From contig NZ_JANRHH010000054.1 in NCBI RefSeq assembly GCF_030433435.1, positions 56,687 through 119,516 on the forward strand: DNA of 62,830 bases. The letters are read 5' to 3'. Made by a program: the position numbers and the translations under genes. Shown here piece after piece: positions 7,342-16,474 of the stretch (positions are counted from its first letter, which is position 1; each line of letters starts with the position of its first letter). A model generated the notes under the pieces. It searched no databases. It saw only the letters and a program-made list of their open reading frames with translations, and was not told the DNA's origin. This stretch comes from Polycladomyces subterraneus. Lineage in GTDB: Bacteria; Bacillota; Bacilli; Thermoactinomycetales; JIR-001.

Positions 7342-8514
7342 TCATTGCAACAGTTGAAAACGCTGTTCCGATTCATCCCAGATCCATTCAAACGTGCGTT
7401 TGACTTCTCCATTCGGCTCCAACTGGTCCACCAGTAACAGATCGGCTTTTTGCTTGGGGTTTCGGTCGATCAAAACAATCCGATAGTACAAGGACCGACC
7501 GGCTGACAATAATCTTCCCTGATGAACCAACCCGTTACTGCCACCTTGGTCAACAGCATGCCCGCTGTCGTCAATTATAACAAATCGCTTGACCACTCCC
7601 TGATACACAATCCCCGTTTCCCGCACAGCATGTGGTAAAGCTTCCTGAACAGCCAACAAAACACCGTACCCGCGCTTGGTCAATTCCCCACGAAACACGA
7701 TGTTTCCTCCGCCAGGCAAAACCGTGTGGACCAGTCGGGATAGCGCCTGTTCCGAATGATCGGGTCGCAATGCATCTATCTCCACAGAGCAAAAAAAGGG
7801 TTCCGGCCCTTTTTTGGACCCAATCGAAGCACCCACCACCGTCCATCGTCCGGGAAAATCCGGATGACGGATTACATACATCTCAGGAGCCGGCCGGAGA
7901 GAAGATGTTCGCCAATCCTGTTGCGCCAGCTGCCATTTCCTCCCTTGACTGTCTTGGACGAGGATGGACAAAGTCGGTGTTTTCCAGTCGGTTCGAATGA
8001 TATAGTTGCCGGTCCCCGGAATGCGCACAGCCTGATCGAACCGCCATCTCAAAGGTTTGGCTGACACCTTGATACGGTACCCCATGTCGATGGTTTCCTG
8101 GGCAATCTGTAATTGTTCTTCCGCTTCGCTCCTTTTCTGGGAATCTTGCACCGCATGCAACCGTTCAGCGGAAGGTATATACAGCGTTTCTTCGATCCGC
8201 TGCCGTACGGTGTGATACAATTGGATGCGATAGGCTTTTGCCTCCCGATCAAACGTCATTACTGCCAGAAAGACACCATCGTAGCTGTAACCCAACAAAT
8301 ACGCATGCTGAGAAGCATACTGTTGAAACCCCTTTCTGGCAATCAATGAACGAAGACGCGGTACCTCCCGGTCAGCATACGGCACGAACTCCGCAGTTTC
8401 CGTACGGGGAAGATGAGAGACCGGTGTCCCTGCTTGAAAGTCTTCTCCCCATTGGCAACCCGCCAACAAGCTGACGAGCAACCACATCCCCAGCATCGTC
8501 CAACGGACTGCCAA
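7342..8514 (-). CDS. Predicted lipoprotein of unknown function
   Basis: The N-terminus is a lipoprotein signal peptide: a basic start, a hydrophobic run, and the lipobox LLAGC with Cys20. The rest (about 370 residues) is hydrophilic, beta-rich and has repeated short strands such as YIIRTDWKTPTLSILVQDSQGRKW; I do not recognise the family. It would be anchored on the outer face of the cytoplasmic membrane. The start is TTG, supported by GAGGGGTGG at good spacing. First gene of a two-gene unit with the histidine phosphatase. Confidence 0.7.
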   Translation of the reverse strand: MAVRWTMLGMWLLVSLLAGCQWGEDFQAGTPVSHLPRTETAEFVPYADREVPRLRSLIARKGFQQYASQHAYLLGYSYDGVFLAVMTFDREAKAYRIQLYHTVRQRIEETLYIPSAERLHAVQDSQKRSEAEEQLQIAQETIDMGYRIKVSAKPLRWRFDQAVRIPGTGNYIIRTDWKTPTLSILVQDSQGRKWQLAQQDWRTSSLRPAPEMYVIRHPDFPGRWTVVGASIGSKKGPEPFFCSVEIDALRPDHSEQALSRLVHTVLPGGGNIVFRGELTKRGYGVLLAVQEALPHAVRETGIVYQGVVKRFVIIDDSGHAVDQGGSNGLVHQGRLLSAGRSLYYRIVLIDRNPKQKADLLLVDQLEPNGEVKRTFEWIWDESEQRFQLLQ

Positions 8515-8668
8515 TAGCCGCCACCCCTCATATGGAACCGTTTCGTTTGTATCCCATCTTATCGCAACAAAAACATCCTGACTATCCTTTTTATGTATTT
8601 CATGGACGCATAATCCGTTTATTTCGTCTCAAAATAGATGGTAGAAAGTGAGCGAAAGGAAGATGAAG

Positions 8669-9142
8669 ATGGATACCATGGTGCGTTCCGATCAGCCGGA
8701 TGTCAAACCTTTGGCGCGATTGCGGCAAAGTTTGTCGCAAAAGGTCCGACGTTTTTTTTCTGATCCCTGGGAAATTGAAGATGATTTTCTCGGTAGGGCC
8801 GCCGATTTTCTTCCCCGAATCAATATCGAGGAACAGACAGACCGATATGTAATCGAAGCCGAACTGCCGGGAATGGAGGCGAAAGAGATCGAGATCACCG
8901 TCTGCGACAGCGTATTGACAATCCGAGGTGAGAAACGGCGGAAGACCGAAAGACCGGATGCGCGACTTTATCGGGTGGAAAGCCGTTACGGTGCCTTCCG
9001 CCGATCATTGGCCCTCCCAGCCGATGCAGACCTTGAACGAATCAATGCCGAGAACGAAAACGGGATGTTCTATATCACGGTTCCCAAAAACCCCAATACC
9101 TCCCGTCTCCACATCCGCGTACGAAACCAACATGATGAATAA
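8669..9142 (+). CDS. Hsp20/alpha-crystallin small heat-shock protein
   Basis: The alpha-crystallin domain spans about residues 48-140: it opens with FLPRINIEEQTDRYVIEAELPGM split over strands 2-3 and ends with the family motif NGMFYITVPK and a short C-terminal tail. The N-terminal arm of about 45 residues (RQSLSQKVRRFFSDPWEIEDD) drives oligomer assembly in homologues. It acts as an ATP-independent holdase. ATG at 8669 has AAGGA eight bases upstream; ATG at 8663 and GTG at 8648 are also in frame. I see no clear CIRCE element or sigma-B promoter. Confidence 0.87.
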   Translation: MDTMVRSDQPDVKPLARLRQSLSQKVRRFFSDPWEIEDDFLGRAADFLPRINIEEQTDRYVIEAELPGMEAKEIEITVCDSVLTIRGEKRRKTERPDARLYRVESRYGAFRRSLALPADADLERINAENENGMFYITVPKNPNTSRLHIRVRNQHDE

Positions 9143-9194
9143 AAACCGATCCGTAATCAAGGATCGGCTCCGGTTGTGGATAAAGTAGCCTGAT

Positions 9195-9419
9195 GCGTGT
9201 CTGATGATAACCACTTCTTTTCCCGGTTTGCTCCACCTGCGCCCTGCAAGGAAGCAGGTCATGCCGCTTCAAACCGGGGCGCAGGATGTCGCAAAGTACA
9301 CTCGCTTAAAGGAAATTGCTCGCAATGCCATTCCTGCGCTTCCCGGTTCTCAGCTCGGTCAGGCTTAGGTCAGTCACTCAGCTGGGAAAACGTTGCGTTC
9401 TGATTAATTGGCCAGACGC
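9195..9419 (+). repeat. Dispersed repeat family A, copy 1
   Basis: Begins GCGTGTCTG and ends CCAGACGC, short terminal inverted repeats. The middle holds the family blocks GCCCTGCAAGGAAGCAG, GCGCAGGATG, CGCTTAAAGGAAATTGC and CCTGCGCTTCCCGG, which recur in the same order at 25.9 and 52.4 kb, and inverted at 17.7 and 19.5 kb. No open reading frame is conserved between copies. It fills the gap between hsp20 and the sugar operon together with a family B copy. Confidence 0.7.
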
Positions 9420-9439
9420 TCTGGCCACCGGCGGGTCTG

Positions 9440-9606
9440 AAATTCGTCGCTACGAGGCTTCAGACGGAAATTCGGATCCCCTTCTCTAAAAGAGGGTGGC
9501 CGTTTTCACACGAACGACGTTTGAGCTTGCCGAAAGTGGAGCGAGAGGGAAAACTGCCATCCCGATATGACGAGCGGTTCAACCACTTTGACAGCGGTCA
9601 CGGCCG
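9440..9606 (-). repeat. Dispersed repeat family B, copy 2
   Basis: The minus strand reads TGTCAAAGTGGTTGAACCGC, then CTCGCTCC, GCTCAAACGTCGTTCG and GAAAACGGCCACCCTCTTTT, matching copy 1 block by block. It sits directly after the last permease gene of the sugar operon. Confidence 0.55.
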
Positions 9607-9612
9607 ATAAGC

Positions 9613-10440
9613 TTATTCTTTGACCGCTCCGGCTGTGATTCCGGAGATAATGCGCCGCTGGAAAATCAGCACCATGATTACCAACGGAATCGTCACGATA
9701 ATGGATGCCGCAGAGATCTCTCCCCAAGGGACTGTATATTGCCCTTGGAACATGGCGATACCGACTGGCACGGTTTTCATCGATTCATCCGTATTGATGG
9801 TCAACGCAAAGAAAAATTCGTTCCAAGCGGCGATGAATACCAAGATGGCCGTCGTAAACGTGCCCGGAACCGCCAGCGGCACAATCACCTTGCGAAAGGT
9901 CTGCAACACGGTCGCCCCGTCCACTTTGGCCGCTTCCTCCAAATCATGGGGAATCTTTTGAAAGAAGGTCGTCAGGTTCCAGACAGCCAACGGCAAGGCA
10001 AACGTGGTGTAAGGAATAATCAGACCCAAATAACTGTTGGTCAGTTTCACCGATTGCATAAACAGAAAGATCGGCGAAATGGTTGCGATTTGCGGAAACA
10101 TCGAAACCGCCAGTACCAATCCGAGAATCACCGTCTTTCCTTTGAAATGGAGACGGGCAATTGCATAGGCGGCGAAAGAAGCGATCACGATGCAGTACAA
10201 CGTCGTCAGTGATGCCACCACAAAGCTGTTCCACAAGTAAAGGTGGAACGGTCGCTCAGTGAACACCAGTTTGTAGTTTTCCAAAGTGGGATGATCGATG
10301 ATGGGTCGAAACGCATGATCGCCAAACAGTTCGCCGGGCGGCTTGAGGGACGTGATCAACTGCCATAGAAACGGAAACAAGATGATGAACAAAAACCCGG
10401 CGATCATGAGGTAAAACAGAAACCCCGGCTTCTGCTTCAT
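9613..10440 (-). CDS. Carbohydrate ABC transporter permease (MalG/SugB type)
   Basis: Six membrane helices and the cytoplasmic EAA loop (EEAAKVDGATVLQTF, then VPLAVPG) that docks on the ATPase identify an inner-membrane permease of the CUT1 sugar importer class; 275 residues is the usual length. ATG at 10440 has AAGGAG ten bases upstream; the GTG nine bases earlier overlaps that site. It is the last gene of the operon, 14 bp after its partner permease. No ATPase gene follows, so a shared MsmX-like ATPase encoded elsewhere is expected. Confidence 0.92.
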   Translation of the reverse strand: MKQKPGFLFYLMIAGFLFIILFPFLWQLITSLKPPGELFGDHAFRPIIDHPTLENYKLVFTERPFHLYLWNSFVVASLTTLYCIVIASFAAYAIARLHFKGKTVILGLVLAVSMFPQIATISPIFLFMQSVKLTNSYLGLIIPYTTFALPLAVWNLTTFFQKIPHDLEEAAKVDGATVLQTFRKVIVPLAVPGTFTTAILVFIAAWNEFFFALTINTDESMKTVPVGIAMFQGQYTVPWGEISAASIIVTIPLVIMVLIFQRRIISGITAGAVKE

Positions 10441-10454
10441 CTCTGTCACACTCC

Positions 10455-11762
10455 TTATTTACTCCGGCCGCTGGGGACCAAGTCTGTTCCCAACACTTTG
10501 ACGAAGATCATGCTGATGACGGCCACACACAGGAAAACGATCACGGACAACGCCGAACCCGCCCCGAAGTTCATCTGGGCGAACATCGTTTTGTAGGCGT
10601 AGATCGAGATCGTTTCCGTCGCGTTACCGGGTCCCCCTCCCGTCAGGACAAACACTAGGTCGAAGATCCGGAATGCATCCAATGTCCGGAACAACAACGC
10701 GACGAGAATGGTCGGCTTCAACAGCGGGAGCGTGATCTTCACAAACTGTTGGAACTTGCTGGCCCCGTCCACTTCCGCCGCTTCATACAACGATTGCGGA
10801 ATGGTTTGCAAACCGGCCAGCAACAGCAAGGCCATGAACGGGGTGGTTTTCCATACGTCGGCGACGATAATGGCAAACATCGACCCCCATTTCGATGTCA
10901 GCAGCTCACCCATATTTGGCACGATATGGAGCACCTCAAACAGTTTGGCGACAATCCCGTTTTGACCGTCAAACAAAAACTTCCACATCAAAGCTGAAAT
11001 GACGGTGGGAATGGCCCATGGAATCAGCACGGAAGCACGTACCCATCCCCGTCCAATGAATTGCTTGTTCAACAACATCGCAATCCATAAGCCGAACACC
11101 AACTCCAGAGCGACGGAAATAACGGTGAACACCAGTGTGTTCTCCAACGACGCCCACAACCGCGGATCTTGAGCAAATTGCCGATAGTATTGGAATCCGA
11201 CATAGTTGGGCGTAATCAACGCGGATTGAAACCCTTCCACCAAACCGATGACGTCTCTCGGTTTCTGGAGTACTCCCTTTTTTTTCAGACCTTCCAGTTC
11301 AGTGCGAATGTGCGAAAGCGACTGTTTCACCTTTTGTGCTGTCTCGTTTTCGATGTTGGCGTATTTCAAGTCGGGCGGAATCGGTTGGTAGTTCGTGAGC
11401 AAATCATTCACTTGATCGTAGCGCTTTTTTACCCCTTTTTCCTGGTTGAGAAGATCGCTCAGTTTTTGCACTTCGTCCCGTATGGCCTGGAGACGGTCTT
11501 TTTGTGTTTTGGCGTGCTGAATTTCGGAATCCAGTGCACTGATCAAAAACGGAGCGTTATTGAGATACCCTTCCATATCGATTCCGTATTGGTCATGTAT
11601 CTCGGTTTTGGCCGGGTTGTTCAACCGCACATCGTGTAAGCTGATCCAAAAAGAACGGATCACCGGCCAGATCGCGATCAACAGAATGATGATCAGCGTA
11701 GGCAACACGAACAGATAGCCTATCGACCTTTCCGACAACTCCATACGCTTACCGATTTTCAT
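10455..11762 (-). CDS. Carbohydrate ABC transporter permease (MalF/SugA type) with long extracellular insert
   Basis: The C-terminal 250 residues are a standard CUT1 permease with the EAA loop EAAEVDGASKFQQF. The protein is 435 residues instead of about 300 because some 130-150 hydrophilic, heptad-rich residues (roughly 45-190; DSEIQHAKTQKDRLQAIRDE and RTELEGLKKKGVLQKP lie here) are inserted between the first membrane helix and the second. By topology this coiled-coil-like insert faces outside and could contact the binding protein, as the P2 loop of MalF does at another position. Partner gene follows after 14 bp. Confidence 0.9.
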   Translation of the reverse strand: MKIGKRMELSERSIGYLFVLPTLIIILLIAIWPVIRSFWISLHDVRLNNPAKTEIHDQYGIDMEGYLNNAPFLISALDSEIQHAKTQKDRLQAIRDEVQKLSDLLNQEKGVKKRYDQVNDLLTNYQPIPPDLKYANIENETAQKVKQSLSHIRTELEGLKKKGVLQKPRDVIGLVEGFQSALITPNYVGFQYYRQFAQDPRLWASLENTLVFTVISVALELVFGLWIAMLLNKQFIGRGWVRASVLIPWAIPTVISALMWKFLFDGQNGIVAKLFEVLHIVPNMGELLTSKWGSMFAIIVADVWKTTPFMALLLLAGLQTIPQSLYEAAEVDGASKFQQFVKITLPLLKPTILVALLFRTLDAFRIFDLVFVLTGGGPGNATETISIYAYKTMFAQMNFGAGSALSVIVFLCVAVISMIFVKVLGTDLVPSGRSK

Positions 11763-11834
11763 GTTGCGTCACCACTTTGTTGAAGGCTGAACGGGGGAAC
11801 CATCCTTTCCCTCCCACTTGGCTCTTTGAAAGAG

Positions 11835-11885
11835 GCCGGGAGCCGTACCCCGTCTACAACCGGAACGGTGAAACGATCTCCCGGC
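11835..11885 (-). other. Inverted repeat between binding-protein and permease genes
   Basis: GCCGGGAG (11835-11842) and CTCCCGGC (11878-11885) can pair in the mRNA. Stem-loops at this place in sugar importer operons protect the upstream binding-protein message and raise its level over the permeases. That role is inferred from position. Confidence 0.45.
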
Positions 11886-11915
11886 TCACTATCTCGCGTT
11901 CTTTCCATCACTTAT

Positions 11916-13196
11916 TTACTGCTTTACTACTTGTTTCAGTTTTTGCTCCATGTTCTTCACGGCTTGTTCCGCCGTTTGTTTCCCCACGATGGCTTTGGAG
12001 ACTTCAATTTGGATGATGTCAGAGATTTTCGGGTAATCCGGGGATACCGGTCGAGGAACGGCTTTGCTGACTCCTTTGACAAAGTCCTTTTGGGCGAACA
12101 GCGGGTTGGCATTTTTTACAGCCGGATCATTGTATGCCGGCAGATATGTCGGTGCCGATCCGCCATATTGCGCTGTGATTTTTTGACCTTCCAGGCCCGT
12201 CATAAATTTCACCAGTTCCCAAGCCTCTTTCGGATGCTTGCTGTATCGGTTGATCCCCGTCATCCAACCGCCCAATGTGGCAGCCGAACCGTGGTCGCCG
12301 GCCGGCAACGGGGCGACACCCACTTTATCCTTCACTTTGGACTGTGCCGGATCTTGCACCAGTGCGTACATATACGGCCAGTTGCGAATCATCGCCGATT
12401 GACCTTCCAGGAAGGCGGTATGGGATTCCAGCTCGGTGAAAGTGGTAATATTGCTCGGAACGAAGTCGGACCGGGCGATTTCGATCATTTTTTTCAACCC
12501 TTTGATCGTCTGCGGGCTGTTGATCACCACATGTCCTTGATCGTCCAGGATTTTGCCGCCATAGGCGGAAATGAACTCCAAGAAGTTGCAGACCAAACCT
12601 TCATATTGTTTCGCTTGCATCAGATAGCCGAATTTGGTTCCGCCTTTTCCCTTCGTCTGTTTGGCCATTTGAATCAGTTCGTCCCAGGTTTTCGGCGGTT
12701 GCTTGATCAGGTCTTTGCGATAATACAAGAGACCGGCATCGATGAATTTGGGCATCACCCATTGCTTGCCCTCGAACTTACCTGCTTCGACCGCACCAGG
12801 TACGTATTTGCTCATATCGATCCGGTCTTTTTGGATAAACCGGTCCAACGGCAAGAGATAGCCAGCCTGAGCAAACTCCGAAGGCCAAATCACGTCCAGG
12901 TCGAACACATCGATTTCAGACGATTTGCTGGAGAGCATCGTTACGTACTGGTCATGGCTCTGACCCGTATCAGCCGGCATCTCCCGCACGACGACGTCAA
13001 TGTTGGGGTGTGTTTTTTCAAATGCTGCGACCAGTTTTTTCGTTGCCTGTGTGACATCTTTTCCCCGGGCATAGACGATCTTCACTTTGCCTCCGCTACC
13101 GCTGTCCGCATCGGAGCCACCCGGACTGCAAGCGGCCAGTGATACAGCCATCGTCAACGCGAGACCTGCGCTCACCCATTTTTTCCACTGTTTCAT
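11916..13196 (-). CDS. Extracellular sugar-binding lipoprotein of the ABC importer
   Basis: A signal peptide with lipobox SLAAC (Cys23) is followed by a short GSDADSGSGG linker and a bacterial extracellular solute-binding protein family 1 fold, for example SSEIDVFDLDVIWPSEFAQ and GGWMTGINRYSKHPKEAWE, which are typical of trehalose/maltose/oligosaccharide binders. ATG at 13196 has AGGAGGGG upstream; the frame is open for 12 more codons without a better site. It is anchored outside and delivers a sugar to the two permeases. The ligand cannot be read from sequence. Confidence 0.92.
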   Translation of the reverse strand: MKQWKKWVSAGLALTMAVSLAACSPGGSDADSGSGGKVKIVYARGKDVTQATKKLVAAFEKTHPNIDVVVREMPADTGQSHDQYVTMLSSKSSEIDVFDLDVIWPSEFAQAGYLLPLDRFIQKDRIDMSKYVPGAVEAGKFEGKQWVMPKFIDAGLLYYRKDLIKQPPKTWDELIQMAKQTKGKGGTKFGYLMQAKQYEGLVCNFLEFISAYGGKILDDQGHVVINSPQTIKGLKKMIEIARSDFVPSNITTFTELESHTAFLEGQSAMIRNWPYMYALVQDPAQSKVKDKVGVAPLPAGDHGSAATLGGWMTGINRYSKHPKEAWELVKFMTGLEGQKITAQYGGSAPTYLPAYNDPAVKNANPLFAQKDFVKGVSKAVPRPVSPDYPKISDIIQIEVSKAIVGKQTAEQAVKNMEQKLKQVVKQ

Positions 13197-13293
13197 GCGT
13201 GTTTCCCCTCCTGTTTGTTTCATTTCTTCCATCCTTCATGATGATCAGAACCGCTGTTGTCACCGTTTGTGTTAACTCGCTCCTTCCCACCCC

Positions 13294-14358
13294 CTATTCT
13301 GATTCATCCAATGTGACAGGCCTTCCCGTTCGGGAAGAGGTATAAATCGCATCCAAAATGCGGTGAATGTAAACCCCTTGTTCCGGCCGGCAAATCGGTT
13401 CCGCTTTTCCTTCCACTGCATCCAGAAAATTTTGCAACAATAACAATCGTTCATTTTGCCGTTCGGGGTACAAAACCGAATCCACAGGTACACCCGCTTC
13501 CTCATGAAAAAGCGTGACTCTGCCGGCACCAAAGTCCATGGTGACGCCACCATCCTCGCCGTACAATTGCACGAAGGCGCGATCTTTCTCAATATGGGCG
13601 GCCCAACTGACGTCCAAGATCAGTGTGGTTCCGTTTTCAAATTTGATCATGGCCACCGCCAAATCCTCCACGTCGAATACACCCTGATCATTGACGGTTC
13701 CCCAACTGAAAAGTCCTTTCTTTTTCGGGCCGAATACACTGTACGTCTGACCGAACACGGTGACCGGCCGGGGATAGTCGATCAACCAAAGCGCCAGATC
13801 CAACACGTGCACCCCGATGTCGATGAGGGGGCCACCCCCCGCCTTCTCCATGGACGTAAACCAGCTTCCCCAACCGGGGATGCCGTTTCGCCGAATCCAT
13901 CCCGTTTTCACATGATAGACAGTTCCCAGCTTGCCTTGATCCACCAGTCGTTTGAGCAACGTCGATTCCCCGCGGAAACGATTGTTTTGTCCAACCATCA
14001 GCACTTTGCCCGCCTGATTGGCCGCATCCATCATCATCTGCGCCTGGTCGGCGTTGAGCGCCATCGGTTTTTCGCACAAAACGTGTTTGCCTGAGGCCAG
14101 CGCTTCCACCGTTACCGAGGCATGCAGAAAGTTGGGAAGGCAGAGAATGATCGCATCCAGATCATCCCGTTTCAGCATCTCCCGGTAATCGGTGTAAATG
14201 TGCGGGATGCCGTGCCGATCGGCGCGCATCTGTGCGGTTTCCTCGTTTACGTCCGATATGGCGAGGACTTGCGCTCGCGGCTCCTCTTGGATGGCGGCCA
14301 GGTGGGCTTCCGAAATCCCACCTGCGCCGATGATTCCGATCTTCCATGACTGCGTCAT
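13294..14358 (-). CDS. Gfo/Idh/MocA family oxidoreductase (first)
   Basis: The N-terminal Rossmann domain starts IGIIGAGGISEAH and contains the EKPMA motif in HVLCEKPMALN, whose lysine is catalytic in this family; the C-terminal alpha/beta domain carries DIGVHVLDLALWL with the usual histidine. It should oxidise a hydroxyl of a sugar or cyclitol with NAD(P). ATG at 14358 has GGAGG seven bases before it. A second family member lies 14 bp upstream, and the transport genes follow, so it belongs to a catabolic operon. Confidence 0.9.
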   Translation of the reverse strand: MTQSWKIGIIGAGGISEAHLAAIQEEPRAQVLAISDVNEETAQMRADRHGIPHIYTDYREMLKRDDLDAIILCLPNFLHASVTVEALASGKHVLCEKPMALNADQAQMMMDAANQAGKVLMVGQNNRFRGESTLLKRLVDQGKLGTVYHVKTGWIRRNGIPGWGSWFTSMEKAGGGPLIDIGVHVLDLALWLIDYPRPVTVFGQTYSVFGPKKKGLFSWGTVNDQGVFDVEDLAVAMIKFENGTTLILDVSWAAHIEKDRAFVQLYGEDGGVTMDFGAGRVTLFHEEAGVPVDSVLYPERQNERLLLLQNFLDAVEGKAEPICRPEQGVYIHRILDAIYTSSRTGRPVTLDESE

Positions 14359-14372
14359 CACTGTGCCTCCAA

Positions 14373-15416
14373 TTAGCCAACTTGTGCTGGCTGCAGTTGT
14401 ACGATGCGTTTTTCTTCCGCAGAACGGATGGCCGCCAGAATGATCTCCAACGATTTCTTCCCTTCCTCGCCCGAAATGAGAGGAGGTTCACCAGAGAGGA
14501 TGCTGTGGACAAATGCGTCAATCACGCCGCTTTTGGTTTGTCCTCCCTCTTCGTTGGTCGCGATGGCGCCTACTTGATAACGTTCGACCGTGCCGTCCCG
14601 AAGTTCGACGATCACTTGATCCACTGGGTCGACCCCAATTTTTATGGTACCGTTTGCGCAGTGCAAAATGGTGCTGTTATCTTCGTTTGGATAATGTGTC
14701 CAGCTTGCTTCCATCGTACCGATTGCACCGCCACGAGTACGTAAAATGATCACCGCGTTGTCGTCCACGTCCGTTTCTTCCTTGTGCAACGTGTCCACCA
14801 TCGCACCTACTTCCACAATCTCATCCTGCAAGAGCCAACGAATCAGATCGGCCTTGTGGACACCCAAATCGCCCATCGCACCGACAAACGCCCGATCTTT
14901 CCGGAAAAACCAGCCGCCTTTTCCTTCGGCACTCCATTGTTCAGGCCCGCCGTGGCCGAATGTTGTGCGGAATGTGAGCACTTTGCCCAACCTGCCGCTC
15001 TCCAAAATCTCTTTCGCCTTGACGTGCGGCGGCATCAACCGCTGATTGTGTCCGATCATCAGGACCACGCCATTTTCCCGTGCTGCATCGATCATCGTTT
15101 GGGCTTCCTCGCTGGACGTGGCCATCGGCTTCTCACACAATACATGTTTCCCCGCGCGTGCCGCCGCGATCGTCATCGGACCGTGTTCCACGTTGGGCGT
15201 GCAAATGCTGACGGCATCGATCGTAGCATCCTTCAGCAACTCCCGATAATCGGTGTATACCTTGCCGCCATATTGATCGGCGAATGCTTTCGCCCTCTCT
15301 TCTACCACATCACAAAATGCAACCAGTTCCACATGGGGATTTTCAGCGTATTCCGGAATATGACGATACTTGGCTATGCTTCCGCAACCGATCACGCCCA
15401 CTCGAATCTTGGTCAT
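14373..15416 (-). CDS. Gfo/Idh/MocA family oxidoreductase (second)
   Basis: Same two-domain build as its neighbour: the Rossmann motif GVIGCGSIAKYRH, EKPMA in HVLCEKPMATS and GDLGVHKADLIRW in the C-terminal part. The two proteins are clearly different in sequence, so they probably act on two positions or two steps, not as recent duplicates. In operons with a TIM-barrel partner such pairs interconvert sugars through 3-keto intermediates. AAGGAGGGG precedes the ATG. Spacing to the next gene is 14 bp. Confidence 0.9.
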   Translation of the reverse strand: MTKIRVGVIGCGSIAKYRHIPEYAENPHVELVAFCDVVEERAKAFADQYGGKVYTDYRELLKDATIDAVSICTPNVEHGPMTIAAARAGKHVLCEKPMATSSEEAQTMIDAARENGVVLMIGHNQRLMPPHVKAKEILESGRLGKVLTFRTTFGHGGPEQWSAEGKGGWFFRKDRAFVGAMGDLGVHKADLIRWLLQDEIVEVGAMVDTLHKEETDVDDNAVIILRTRGGAIGTMEASWTHYPNEDNSTILHCANGTIKIGVDPVDQVIVELRDGTVERYQVGAIATNEEGGQTKSGVIDAFVHSILSGEPPLISGEEGKKSLEIILAAIRSAEEKRIVQLQPAQVG

Positions 15417-15462
15417 GTTTCAACCCCTCCTTAAGTGTCTTTAGGTGCACGATGGACCAGCC

Positions 15463-16431
15463 TTATACCCACCACATATCCGTCAATTGTTCCTTCGGCA
15501 ACACCCGTTTCAGGTTTTCCACTGCTTTCTGGAAGCCTTCTTCTACTGACAAGAGCGCATCTTCATGCTCGATACTGACGACGTAATCGTAACCTACCAT
15601 TCGCAAGGCGCTCAGGATGTCTGCCCAGGTTTTCAGATCGTGACCATAGCCGACGGTTCGGAAAATCCAGGCCCGCTCCTGCATGTTGGCATACGATTGC
15701 ATGTCCGTAAGCCCGTACATATTGACATTGTCAGGATCGATGTAGGTGTCTTTGGCATGGAAATGGTGAATGGCGCCCGCTTTCCCCAGGATTTTCACCG
15801 CAGCTACCGGATCGATGCCTTGCCACCACAAATGGCTGGGATCCAGGTTGGCCCCGATTACCTCTCCCACCGCTTCACGCAGTTTCAACAATGTGGCAGG
15901 GGTGTGGACCAAAAACCCGCCATGCAGTTCCAAAGCAATCTTCACCTTGTGCTCTTCAGCAAATTTTCCCCACTCTCGCCAATAAGGAATCAACTTCTCC
16001 TTCCACTGCCATTCCAGGATCTCACGGTACTCATTGGGCCAGGGTGCCACGGGCCAACTGGGCATCTTGGCTCCTTCGTAAGCGCCGGGGGTACCGGAAA
16101 AACAGTTGACGACCGGCACTTCCAGCTTTTCTGCCAGCAAAACCGTTTTCACAAACGTGTCATGGGATTGTTGTGCAAACGCTTTCTCGGGTGTCAATGG
16201 ATTACCGTGACAGCTTAGCCCGCTGATAATCAGACCACGGTCTGAAATCGCTTTCTTGAAGGCGCGTAATTTTGCTTTGTCTTCCAGCAGCTCATCCGGA
16301 TTGCAGTGCGCATTTCCCGGGTAATTGCCTGTCCCGATCTCCACTGCATCCAGTCCGGCTGCTTTGACGTAATCGAGCATTTCCTCCAACGACATCTGCG
16401 AAAACAAGACCGTGAACACACCGAGTTTCAC
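15463..16431 (-). CDS. Sugar phosphate isomerase/epimerase-type TIM-barrel enzyme
   Basis: The 322 residues read as an AP endonuclease 2-type TIM barrel: metal-ligand segments include the glutamate in ALELHGGF, NLDPSHLWWQGID, HFHAKDTYID and the late glutamate in VVSIEHEDA. Relatives include IolE, xylose isomerase-like epimerases and enzymes that open 3-keto-glycosides. It is the first gene of the sugar operon. The start is GTG with AAGGGGG at good spacing. The exact reaction is not predictable, but context points to a sugar oxidised by the two neighbouring dehydrogenases. Confidence 0.85.
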   Translation of the reverse strand: MKLGVFTVLFSQMSLEEMLDYVKAAGLDAVEIGTGNYPGNAHCNPDELLEDKAKLRAFKKAISDRGLIISGLSCHGNPLTPEKAFAQQSHDTFVKTVLLAEKLEVPVVNCFSGTPGAYEGAKMPSWPVAPWPNEYREILEWQWKEKLIPYWREWGKFAEEHKVKIALELHGGFLVHTPATLLKLREAVGEVIGANLDPSHLWWQGIDPVAAVKILGKAGAIHHFHAKDTYIDPDNVNMYGLTDMQSYANMQERAWIFRTVGYGHDLKTWADILSALRMVGYDYVVSIEHEDALLSVEEGFQKAVENLKRVLPKEQLTDMWWV

Positions 16432-16474
16432 AGCGTTTCCCCCTTTGTATGTAGTGATTGAGCATAGCGAGCAG

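Noticed and set aside
11826-13142. 438-codon plus-strand ORF opposite the sugar-binding protein gene
   Set aside because: It is a long shadow frame of the minus-strand lipoprotein gene, has atypical composition (Phe/His/Arg-rich) and no start signals.
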